Under the pieces are notes generated by a model. That model had not been told where the DNA came from. It did not search any database and worked only from the letters and a program-made list of their open reading frames with translations. Positions 12,430-22,698 of a DNA stretch of 64,000 nt are shown one piece after another (within the stretch, counting starts at the first letter, position 1; every line of letters starts with the position of its first letter). The stretch spans positions 62,001 to 126,000 of the forward strand of contig JAKJXP020000012.1 in the NCBI GenBank assembly GCA_022225965.2, read 5' to 3'. Source of the DNA: Diatrype stigma. Lineage: Eukaryota > Ascomycota > Sordariomycetes > Xylariales > Diatrypaceae. Made by a program: the position numbers and the translations under genes.

Positions 12430-12616
12430 TTTATAATAAAGGGCTTTCGTTTGTCGTATTTATTAACTAATTCGTTAGCGTTTTTTATAAATGCTAATCG
12501 CAGATATTATTCGTTATCTTTTATGTTAAATCCTTTTTAACGGACGAAATATTTAAGGCTAAAACGTTAATTTATACGTATAATTCTTTTATTAATTAAT
12601 TGTTTCATTTTATAAA
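12430..12616 (-). pseudogene. Chromodomain remnant of Gypsy integrase
   Basis: The minus strand reads NKRIIRIN, then a YFVRxKGFNIKDNExY segment, then FIKNANELVNKYDKR. This matches the chromodomain pattern (LVRWKGW..EDTWEP...NAxELVxxYD) with both Trp codons turned into stops, as G-to-A mutation does. Chromovirus chromodomains are known to guide integration into heterochromatin. Confidence 0.75.
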
Positions 12617-13194
12617 ATATTTATTTTTCGTTATTACCCTTTATAAAGAATTTATTTGGTTATAATTTACGTCGGCTTTAAGAATGTTTAACTTATAACG
12701 CCGAATATAAATATATAACCGATATAACTTTATATACCTTTTAAATGCGAGAAAAATTCAATTTATAAGCTAATTCGCCGATTTTGGGAATTACGATAAA
12801 AGGGCCGGCTTTTTATATAAAAAAAACTTTCGATTCGGATTTCCGGATAAGTAATAACCGTAATGGAATTTTAGGTATATTTTTGTTTAATTTAGAACTA
12901 TTTGAAATTTCTTTTAAAGTTATAACGAATTTTAGCATTTAACGCGGCAAAATCGATAATTAATTAGGCTTTTTATTAATAAAGCTTTCGATAAATCTCG
13001 AAATTAATAGCATTCTTAAATACTTTTAATATTAATATAAGGGTTTTTAATTTCAAATCATAAACGACTTTATTTCGTAAACGTTTTAATATAAAATGCT
13101 TGGAATTATTTAGATTATGTTATAATACGAATAAAAGTTCGTTTTAAAATATATTTAAAATAATTATATAATAACGTAATGTAATCTTAATATT

Positions 13195-13490
13195 TTAAAT
13201 TCTTCTGTTAAAAAGTCTATTAATTTACGGGTAATATGTTATAAATATTATTAACGTTATTTTGTTACGAGCGAATATTATTTATTAAATATCGCTAACG
13301 AATTTAGGGTTCCTATTACTTATTACGTATATAAGCATGCCTTAATTTATAAATTAAAAAGCCTTTATAATGAAGCCTTTTTAAATTTCCGTTATATATA
13401 TAATATAACCTAATATTATAATATCTTTCCTATTAAACTTATACGTTATCGTTAAAGCCGCGTCGAATTTATCGAAACCGTCGATGTTTT
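13195..13490 (-). pseudogene. Gypsy integrase core remnant
   Basis: The minus strand holds FDAALTIT, then VISNRNPKFVSDI, IIFARNKIT, and a degraded STAYHPQTDGQTE box (ITYYPxINRLFNR). These are the DDE integrase landmarks (VDRxTK, SDRGSxFxSxFW, HPQTDGQTER). RIP changed SDR to SNR and removed the HPQTDGQ residues, so it is dead. Confidence 0.75.
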
Positions 13491-14491
13491 ATATCGAATT
13501 TTTCTAAAGGGATTTTTTTAAACTTATTATAAAATTCTAAACAATAATATAAAATGGTTATAAAAAAGTTATAAGTATGGCATTATTTAATTTCTTTTGC
13601 CGGGTTATAAAGTTTTATAAATATGATAAATATTATTTAATGTAATGCTAAAGCTTTTTAATAAATCCGGATATTGCCAAATAAGTTAAATCATAAGCTA
13701 TTCGACTTATACCGAAATGGTATTTTTCGTTATATATTAACTTAAAAATATTTTAAACGTACGATTTTGAAATATACAGTCTTTTTGTTCCCATTCAGTC
13801 GACGTTATACAGCAATTCGTCGTCGTTTAGTTAAAAACGGAAATAACGTAAGGAAAAGGTTTTAAATATTCGATATTTTAGTTTTTTTAAAATCTTTAAT
13901 TATTTTCCGTTTTTTTTATATCCGAATAAAATCTTATATCGGAAATCGGGATTTATATGTATTTCGATATAAGCTATATAATTATAATTTTATTTTAAAA
14001 ATATTAAATAACCGAAGTTATCCAGTATATCATTCAGCTAATTCTTTGTCGATTCGTTTTTTTCGTTAATATTTTCGGACATAAGCTACGTAAAAAGCTT
14101 TAATAACGCATTCGGAACTAAATTTACGTAATTTGGAATATATCGGATATTAAGTTTAAATTAAAATAAATAAGTCGAAATTATTAATAATTTCGAATTA
14201 AACTTAATTAAATTTTAAGAATTTAAATTAGTTTGATTTAGAATTTTTCGTATAACCTTATAATTAATTAACATTATTATAAGAAATTAAATTAATTAAA
14301 TGCGAATTTGGAAATTCCTATAAATTCATACGAAATAAGCAATTTCGAACTTCGTAATATAATATTTCTTTTTGGCCTTAATAAATATTTTACTTATAAA
14401 TATACTTAGCTCGATATTATTAACGGGAATATTATAACTATTTCAATTATTTTTTTCTTTTTTTTGCCGCTTTAAATTTAATAAATACGAT

Positions 14492-15126
14492 AATAATAAT
14501 GTATTTTTACGTCCGGATGAACCTATTTACTTAGGCTAGCTAATTATATAGGTCCGATACTGTATAGTATATGGGACGGCTGGAGTATTTAAGGGCAAGC
14601 CCCAAAACAAAACGCGAGCAAGTTGGGGCTAACAGAAAGAGAAGGGGGGGGGGGGGGGGCTGGGGCTGGGGCGTCGGGGGCGGAATCGACGCATTGTTGG
14701 TGCCACATGGATGACTGGTAGCGGGAGGGGTTTTGGGTACCGTTGGCTGGGGGGGCTGTTAGTCGGCGGCGGGTCGTCGAATAATGGGCGGTCCGGCGAG
14801 TAGTTGCGTAGCAAAAGGGGCTGCCAAGGGGACGTTAAATGGAAAGAAAGGACGTTAGGTTTGCGGAAGGAATAGGGGACGTCGATAATTGGTGCCAGCG
14901 GCTTCGGCGGAAAATCGGAAGTCGGTAGCGGATGGCAAAAATTTTGCCGGATTTGTTGCTATTGCTGGCGGCGTCGGGCTAGGGGGCCCGTTCGGTTTGC
15001 GTCGCATGCACGCGGCTTAGCAGCTGCGTACTTCGATAAGTTAGGTCGTTACCTATCGCAGCAATTGCTGGGCTGGACAGACTTAGCTAAGGTACGGACA
15101 GTTTAACCACTTGTTTAAGTGGTAAC
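14492..15126 (-). mobile_element. 635-bp retroposon insertion with 14-bp target-site duplication
   Basis: An exact direct repeat TTAATAAATACGAT at 14478-14491 and 15127-15140 flanks the insert. It lies between the RT and integrase remnants of the chromovirus. On the minus strand it starts gttaccacttaaacaagtgg (an internal palindrome) and ends ggttcatccggacgtaaaaa plus AT tail, the same end module as 8666-8745. It is GC-rich and strand-asymmetric (C-rich on the minus strand, with a 16-C run, G at 14644-14659). It shows little RIP except in its last 100 bp. The open frame at 14629-14814 resembles no LINE protein, so it may be a non-autonomous or rearranged derivative. Confidence 0.7.
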
Positions 15127-15377
15127 TTAATAAATACGATTTTAAACGGGCTTTAATAAACGAAATATATTAATTTATATAAGTCGTTTTGTAAAATTTA
15201 AAAACTACGTTTTTTTGTTTTTTAATAAGTTAAAGCGTTATTTTAATATTTATTGGCGGCGGGCAATAAATATGAAGGAAATCTTTTATTCTTTTTTCTT
15301 TTCGGCTAGCATGTTTTTTTTATAAAAAAGCCAGCTTTTATTAATATAATGGTATAAATTTTTTTAAAAATCTTGTT

Positions 15378-15650
15378 ATGCCGATGTATTTTTTTAAAGC
15401 GTTAAGGTTTAAAGAATACTTTAATTTCTTAATAATGACCAGGCGTTTTTTCGTAATTAATATATCGAAACCATTTATTAAAAATCTTAACAATATAACG
15501 GCGCAATATTCGAAAAACGACTTCTTTAGGTTTAAAGTAAGACCTAGTTTTTTAAATATATCCAGTATTTTATATAAATATTTAACTTATTTTTCCGTTA
15601 TATTATTCGCGATAATTACGTTATCGATAAAAGTATCGACGAAGTTTTAA
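15378..15650 (-). pseudogene. Gypsy reverse transcriptase remnant
   Basis: The minus strand reads FVDTFIDNVIIA, then KYLYKILDIFKKLGLTLN, KKSFFEY, and ITKKRLVIIKKL. This matches the YIDDIIIAS box and the thumb region of Ty3/Gypsy RT. The catalytic second Asp is Asn (FIDN), the expected G-to-A product. It is the best-preserved part of the chromovirus. Confidence 0.8.
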
Positions 15651-16118
15651 AATAAACGGAATTGCTTATTTATAAATCGTTAAGCATAACTGGAATTATT
15701 ATAAAATCTTATAACAATAACGTTAAAAACTTCGAGTTTTCGTAATAATATAATTATTATGCGATTTTTATAATTAATGAAAAAAGCTTAAAGTATTTAT
15801 AACGAATAAGTATTGCTTTATTATTATTTTATTAATTATATTATCTTAAAAAGATAAAAAATATGGATTTAATACGGTTATCTTATTAATAGGTTATATA
15901 TTAATTATTACGCGGCCTTTTCGTTATATTAAAGTTTTATTCGCATTTTTAAAGATACGTTTTTAAGGCCAACCTTATCGGGCATAAATTTTTCGACCTT
16001 TTGGTATTTTCATATAACGAATAAGAAATACGTTATGGACGTCGAAAATGGCCAATTTTCGACTTTTCCCTTAAATTATAAGAAATTTATAATTTCGTTT
16101 ACGAAAGCCTAGTTTTTA

Positions 16119-16339
16119 TTATTTTTATTATTATTATTATTCTTACGCCGACTGCTTACCTATATACATACAGGCATATGGCATGCGGTACACCTGCGAT
16201 TTATATCCCGCGTGGTAAACCGGCTAAACGGACAAAACCCACGCGCTGCTCATTCGCTGCGCCATAGCGGCGACTGCTGCTCGGTCTCGTCGCTAGCCTG
16301 CTGGGTACTCACCCATCCAGCCGACTTGGCGGTAATTGC
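16119..16339 (-). mobile_element. 221-bp SINE-like insertion with 17-bp target-site duplication
   Basis: An exact 17-bp duplication CGAAAGCCTAGTTTTTA at 16102-16118 and 16340-16356 flanks an insert that, on the minus strand, ends in an (AAT)n-type tail. The insert is GC-rich and unmutated inside RIP-mutated chromovirus sequence. Its RNA-sense strand holds potential hairpins, for example a TGGGT/ACCCA stem near the 5' end and a GCGTGG/CCACGC stem in the middle. No open frame is present. Pol III A and B boxes could not be assigned with confidence, so the tRNA, 5S or 7SL origin is open. Confidence 0.75.
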
Positions 16340-18029
16340 CGAAAGCCTAGTTTTTAAAACTTAACGAATAAGGCCTTGAAATTTTTATTTGGCATTGTTA
16401 TTCTTCGACGAAATCGATTCGTATTTTCTTCTTATCGAATAAGTCCAAGATTTTTTTTAAAAAAAATAAAAGTTTTTATGTAATCCTTAATAGCATTCGT
16501 TAAAGTAGGTTTTTTGTTATATATATAAATTCCGTAACGGCTTTTGATTTTAAGTAATTCGGTAAGTCGGAATATTTCCAATAACGGTAAATCTTTATTA
16601 GGTTTTTTACGATTATTACGAATAGCTTTTTATACGTTTTTTGGTATTGCCTTTTTTAATATAAAGGTTTCGAATATTTCGTTAATAATACCGAATTTAT
16701 CGAATAACCAGAAATTCGGTTTCCTAAATTTATTAAAATCCGGATTATCGGTATTAACGACGGCAATTGTTTGTATTATAAATGCTTTTTTCCAATTAGT
16801 TATAATATATACGTCGTAATCGTAATCGGTAATATAGCCGACTTTTGTTTTTCGGCGACTTTTAATTAACGAATCGCTGGTATTTATATAAATTACGGCC
16901 TTTACGGCGTTAATATTCGAAATTAAATTAAATATATCGTTTAAAATTGCATAAAAAATAAAGTTTTTAAGTATTTCGTATTTTGATATATCCGGTAAAT
17001 TATAGTATAAAATAAATATATAAGCTAATGTCTTAAAAAGAATGGTAAAGTTTTTATGCGTTATTACGCGCTTATATAAAAAAAGATTTCGTTAAATTAT
17101 TATAGCTATTTCGAGATTTTAATATAACGTAATGGTAATTATTTCGTAAAAATAGTCGAATACGAATCCATAATTATATAGAAAATCATTTCCGATAAGA
17201 AAATTCGGAACCAATTCTTTTATAACCCATGCCGTAATTATAACGACTTCGGTTTTGGCTATATTATATAAGGTTTTCGATAAATAAAGGTTAAAGATAA
17301 TACGGGTTTTAAGCAAAATTCGGCCTTCGATTTCTTTATATAAATCCCGTTATAAGCAAATAAAGCAATATTTAAAATATATTGTTTTAATCATTTACGG
17401 CTAACCAATATATTTAAACATCTCGAATTTAAATAAACCGTCGTTATATTTCGGGAATTTCGAAAATGCGCATTTATAATATAATATATGTATTTATTTA
17501 ATATTAAGCCTTTAAGTTTATAATTAAAGGGTTTTATATTTACAAAATCGAATATATTATCGGCCATAAAAGCATTAGTATTATTTAGTTTTATTTAAGG
17601 GTTTTAAGAAACGTTTTAAGTAATATCGTTACGTTTACGATACCGCTAAATAATAATACGTACGAAAAATTCGAAACGAAGGTTAAATTTAGCGTTATAG
17701 CTTTAATATGTTAATGTTTTAAATGCCATTTTGTTTTAATTCTTAACATATCGTTTTTAAGCGATACGTTATTTAAAATCCGATTTGTTAAAGCCGTTAC
17801 GGTTATTACGTTATTATATCGAAAAATAATTTAAAGCAGTTCTAATTTCGATAATATTTTCGTATAACTTTTCTTTATTTTCGAAAATAAACTTTTTAAT
17901 TATAAGGTAACCCTTATTTTTTAACTTAGTTATATAAATATTAATGTTTAAATCATTAGCTTCCAAAAAGATCTCGTTTTTAATGCCGTACTAAGAATTT
18001 TCGGATTTCTTAGGCTTTATTCATTTTTG

Positions 18030-18240
18030 CCAATAACGAATATAAAAACGAAAGAACTTACGAAAACAGTAGTCGTTTTTTCCGTTACGGAATCCGCAAT
18101 TACGATTATTACGGCTTTTATAATTACTGGATTTATATTCGTTATTATTATAATTCTTATTATTATCTTTATTTTTGCCTTTATTTTTATTTCTATTTTT
18201 GTTACGATCGAATTAAAAATTATTACGACTATTATAGCGA
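18030..18240 (-). pseudogene. Gypsy gag basic (nucleocapsid-like) remnant
   Basis: The minus strand encodes a basic, Asn/Lys/Arg-rich stretch (RNKNRNKNKGKNKDNN, then NRNCGFRNGKNDYC). It resembles the hydrophilic region before and into a zinc knuckle of Gypsy gag. Only two Cys survive, and the knuckle itself is not intact. Confidence 0.5.
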
Positions 18241-19499
18241 TTTTTATTTCCTTAATATCCGGAATTGCCGGTAATAGTACCGCTAAAATTAAAATTCAAG
18301 GCAAAATTAATAATACCGTTAATTAAACATTTTTAAGCCATGTTTATAAAGGCGGCGCCGAATAGCTTTTGGCCTTATTCGTTTATGGGTTATTTATTAA
18401 ATATAAAAGCTTAGTTAATAAAATTTACCTTTAAGGCGTAAAAATTAATTTTAAAATCGACAAAATTTAAAACGATAAGTTTATAGCTTATCGTTTTTTT
18501 ATATATAAGTTATGAACTTATTTATATTAATATTAAGTTTCGGGTTAATAATATGGGCTTTTAATTATTAATATAATAAATTTCATATTTACAATATTTA
18601 TTAACCAAATCGTATTAATTTAATAGCTTTATAAGCTTTTATAACTCCTATTGCCTATAAAATAATTAAAATTCCTTAACGGTAAAAATTTTTAATAAAC
18701 TCTAATTCCGTATTATTAAAATATTCGAAAGCCTAGGCCGGATTCGGTCGGAATTTATGAATAATTTTAATTAATGCTATATTAATATTATTATGTATAA
18801 TTTATTTAAAAGTAAAGTTTAATTAGGCGGTATATTAAAACTACATATGGTTACGAAGCAATTAAAGGAAATTCGCTTTAATAATATCCTTTTTAGCCTA
18901 GTTTTTTGCGGCCTTTTTAATAAATTCTTCGAATATAAATACGTTACGCCAATAAACGTTAATACCGATAATAGCAACCTTTTTAACGCTATAAGAAATA
19001 TTAAAATTGGAATAAAAATAGCCGATATTCTGAATTTTCCAGCCATAAATAAAGCGTTTAAAGGTTTAATTCTCGGCGGCACCTTTAATTAATCTTCCGA
19101 GCTGTCCAGAAATTAAGGCGGCGGTAATAGCAGCGCCTATTTTTGCGATACGTTAAATAGCATTTTAATTAAGACCTGGATTAACGGATTAATTTCCTTC
19201 GTTATTAACAAAAAAAGCATTATTTTTAAATTCTTTAATTCCAGAATCTTTTAAATTTTAATCGTACATTTTTAATTTTAGGAATTAAAATAAGCTGGAA
19301 TTTAGGGATTTTTGTAATAAAGTTTTTTCGAATGAAATATAGTCCTAAAATCTATTTAAAAATGGATTTATATTTATTAATTTAACGGAAATAAATTCTT
19401 AAAATTCGCAAAAGCGTGGATGATTAATTTAAAGTCTTTTTGTTTTATTCTACGAAATTCTTTATCGAATTAAAGGGAAACGTTATTTTCTTTAAATTC

Positions 19500-20930
19500 G
19501 TCGAATACTTCGTTAAAAAGCGACTTATCGATAATACGTTTAAACCGAAAGGTTTTACGAAAAATAGGATTCTGCATTAATAAGTTTTAAAAAGTTTTAA
19601 ATAATAGTTATAAAGGTTTTGATTAGGAATTGCCTTAATATATTCGAATTAAAACGGTAATTTAAAACCTTTTAAAAAGAAATAAACTTTGAAATAAACG
19701 GCAAAACATAAGGTTTTTGTTTAACCGGTTTATATAATTAAGTAATAAAGGCAATTTTATTAATAATTACCTCAAGGGAAAAATTAATAGTTTAGGCGTA
19801 AATACGACTTATAACGATTAAATATAAGGATTTTCGGATTATATCTTAGGATCCGAAAAATCCTATAAAAGAAAGTTTAGAAATAGGATTAAAGGGTTTC
19901 TTAATAGTTATTAGGTTTTTTTAGGAATATACGTTAAGGTTTAAGGAATTTTTTAAGTGGTATTGTTCGGATTTAAATATAAAATTAAGGGATTTTCCAA
20001 TGGTTTTTGGAAATCTTTAAGGCTTTAAGGTTTAAAATTTGAATTAAACTTTTGGTTATTACGAAAAAACGAATTAAGGTTTTCCGTATTTCTGATATTC
20101 GAAATAACGAAAACGTAAAGGTTTAAATCGAAAGAAAAAAGGAACAAGTTAAAGCCTAGCGCTTGGATTCGGGCTTATTTTGGATCCGTAATTTGAACGT
20201 TAAGGTAATATTAAAGGTTTGGATTTTAAGAATTTGCTATAAGCCGTTTAAATTTGCGTATAAAATAAACATCCCGGTATTTAGGATCGATAAAATTATA
20301 AAATACAACTAAACGATTTTAAATCGAATTATTAAGGCTTTTTATTTAATAAACGTTAAGGCTTTTGGTAATATATTCGTATATTTACTAATATAGCTTA
20401 TATTAGTCGTGGTTAATATTAAGCGTTAATCGAATATCTTTTATAAAAAAGTTAAAAAAATGAAATGCGTTATAATTAAGAAATGGGAAAATTTTACGAT
20501 ATTATAATATAACCATGAAATAAATTTAAAAACCGCGGAAAAAGAATAACAAGATAAGATCTTAAACTTTTCAGTATTAAAAAGCCAGAATTTATAATAA
20601 AACGTTAATTAGTAATATAATAAAGTAATAATTAAATATTAAAGTATTTTCGAACGAAACATTTCGTATAATGTACTTTTAATAATTCAGTTTTTCGAAA
20701 GTTTATAAACCAAAGTAAAGAATTAACGAAAAGAAGTATAATATAAATAAAAAGTATTTATACGATAATATAAACTTTTAAATTCGCAGATCGATAAGGA
20801 AATGCTATTAAAATAATATAAGGCAAAAGCAATTAAATGAAATAAATAAATAATAATAATTCTAATTAAAAGATTAAAAAAAGAAAGTTTTTAATGCATA
20901 CTTATAAAATGTATAAATCCCGTTAATTAA
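19500..20930. other. Unassigned RIP-mutated sequence, probably 5' part of the chromovirus
   Basis: AT-rich and stop-filled in all frames. It lies between the gag-like region and the LTR-like palindrome, so it could hold the 5' leader and gag N-terminus of the minus-strand chromovirus. No domain can be read. Confidence 0.4.
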
Positions 20931-20970
20931 GGGCTAATTAAGAATTAAGGGCTTTAAAGCCCGCATTAAA
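20930..20970 (-). repeat. Candidate LTR start, GGGCTTTAAAGCCC palindrome
   Basis: The perfect 14-bp palindrome GGGCTTTAAAGCCC lies at 20949-20962. On the minus strand it is preceded by aatgc and followed by ttaattcttaatta, as at 11655 on the plus strand. Its place upstream of the gag remnant fits a 5' LTR of the minus-strand Gypsy element. Confidence 0.4.
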
Positions 20971-21512
20971 CGGATATCGGACGCATTTTCCATATAAATT
21001 ATATGAAAAAGCTATCGGAAATCGTTTAATTAATGGGCAGAAATCCATAAAACCGAATAAAACCGATAGGATAAGGCAAAATCCTTTAAAACTCGAATAG
21101 TAATAAGTAGTAAATGGTAATAAAGACTTTCTTATATGGGCTATTAAAAAAGAAAATCCCATATCGGCACCTAAAAACGGTACGACATCCAAATTATAAG
21201 GGAATCTGTCGAAATTGATTGATTAAAAACCAGAAGTAACTTTCGAAAACGACGATGAAAATAACAGCCAAAGCAAAAACGGTACTTAACGTACGGAAAT
21301 AAATGCGGGCATTATAGCTTGTCCAATAAAAATTTAAGAAATAAATAAAAAAATCATTAAATACGTAATAAGGAATTAAAAGAATAAATAAAAAATAAAA
21401 TTAATAGCCGATTTATATAATAAAATGCCTAAATTAAAGATATCTTATTATAAATCCGACAATTTAATCGGAAAAATCGTAAAGGCTTCGATTCGTATAA
21501 TTAATAACCAAA

Positions 21513-21792
21513 TAAATCAAAATAAGGCGAAGGCCTTACTTTAACTGATACGGTACTGGAAAACTAGAACATTTGTACTGTAAACTTAGCTGGAAAGAAA
21601 GATGTTTCCTTGTCTGCTTGTTTATGGGAATTTATATACAAAACTGGACGAGCCAGCATTTCTTATATAGACGAGAACCAAAGCCCATATGTGCCGGCTT
21701 CGGCCGTACAGCTGAAGCGGATGGAACCACCTAGAAGCCTGCAGCTGTAACGCAGCTGCTATATAGCAGCTACTGCGCTTTGCCCGATTGCA
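21513..21792 (+). repeat. 280-bp TG...CA repeat, copy 2
   Basis: Same repeat as 8997-9276, in the same orientation 12.5 kb away; the first bases are TA rather than TG. It ends CCCGATTGCA and keeps a fairly high GC content. A third copy faces it in inverted orientation 42 bp to the right. Confidence 0.7.
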
Positions 21793-21834
21793 TTACATTA
21801 TCTTTATAAAATAACCTCAGGTTAAAATTAATAA

Positions 21835-22115
21835 TGTAATTAAATAAAGCGCAATAGCTATTATATAATAACTAAATTATAGTTATAAGCTTTTAATTAT
21901 TTCATCGGCTTTAATTATATGGCCAAAGGTTAAAGTTAATATATATAAGCTTTAGTTCTTATTTATATAAAAAATGCTAATACGTTTAATTTTATATATA
22001 AATTCTTATAAGTAAGCAAATAAGAAAATACCTTTTTTAATTAAATTTATAATATAAATGTTTTAATTTTAATATTATATTAGCTAAAATAAGGCCTTTG
22101 TTTTACTTTAGTTTA
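21835..22115 (-). repeat. 280-bp repeat, copy 3, inverted and heavily mutated
   Basis: Reverse-complemented, this aligns along its full length with copies 1 and 2 (starts TAAACTAAAGTAAAACAAAGG, ends GCTTTATTTAATTACA). Almost all differences are C-to-T or G-to-A. With copy 2 it makes a tail-to-tail inverted repeat around a 42-bp spacer, at the boundary where the AT-rich island ends. Confidence 0.7.
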
Positions 22116-22698
22116 ATAAAGTTATATTTTAATAAATCGATAAATTTTAAAAAGAATATTAAATAAACAAGTAATAAATAATAACTAATTAAAATTTAAA
22201 AAGTAAAACATAGTCTTATTTATCTTAAGGCCTTAATAAGCTAACTTATTTTATATAAGTAATTATCTTAAAAATTTAAAAACTAGTACCGGAATTTTAT
22301 AACGGTGTTTAAATTCTTAAGACGGTCTCTAGCGCCAAATCGATCCCTGGAATCATGTTCAGAAACCCCCCCCCCGCGCGGTAGTGTTCATCTGCTTAAG
22401 TGGATCGGGCTACACGTGGCTCTCATTCATGGTCCACATATGGGGCTCATTTAAAGTTAAGAAACAGTTCCCATTAGTTACGAAGTACGGGTAACGACGT
22501 TTATACTAGACCTTTCATCGAAGATGCGGAGCGGTTCGTTCATAACATACCACGCATTATAGCTAGCCCTACCTGCCCTAACTACATGCTTTCAATAGCT
22601 GCAGGCGGGCGAGCTGGGGAGCGCTGGTTTCCCATTCTAGTCTGATCGCCAATAGGTACAAGCCTCCGATTGGGCTTTTACTTCAGTGCATCAGTGAG
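22116..22698. other. Island boundary and upstream region of the LRR gene
   Basis: AT-rich sequence gives way at about 22.3 kb to normal composition. A run of 10 C lies at 22366-22375. The 350 bp before the ATG at 22699 presumably carries the promoter. No clear core element was identified. Confidence 0.5.

Larger units (their letters stand above)
12430..19500 (-). mobile_element. Degenerate Ty3/Gypsy chromovirus, minus strand, with nested insertions
   Basis: On the minus strand, from high to low coordinate, there are a gag-like basic Asn/Lys-rich region (18030-18240), reverse transcriptase (15378-15650 clearest), integrase core (13195-13490) and chromodomain (12430-12616). That is chromovirus gag-pol order. 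All frames are disrupted by RIP-type changes. Two later insertions with target duplications interrupt it at 14492-15126 and 16119-16339. A palindromic LTR-like motif on the same strand at 20949-20965 may mark the 5' LTR. No matching 3' LTR was found below 12.4 kb. Confidence 0.8.
1..22115. other. AT-rich RIP-mutated heterochromatin-like island
   Basis: The whole stretch is extremely AT-rich. TA and CG dinucleotides are frequent while CA and TG are scarce, which is the footprint of repeat-induced point mutation (C to T preferentially at CpA in fungal repeats). No open frame exceeds about 100 codons, and those present are shadows. Degenerate retroelement domains can still be recognised on both strands. 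Short GC-richer patches at about 540-860, 8560-9290, 14570-15120, 16140-16345 and 21520-21800 interrupt it. Normal genic composition begins at about 22.3 kb. Confidence 0.9.

Noticed and set aside
14629..14814. 61-residue Pro/Arg-rich frame in the 635-bp insertion
   Set aside because: Caused by the C-rich strand bias of the element; no similarity to LINE proteins.
16140..16345. Possible tRNA gene in the GC-rich patch
   Set aside because: No cloverleaf with a proper anticodon and T arm could be drawn; the duplication and (AAT) tail show a retroposed element instead.
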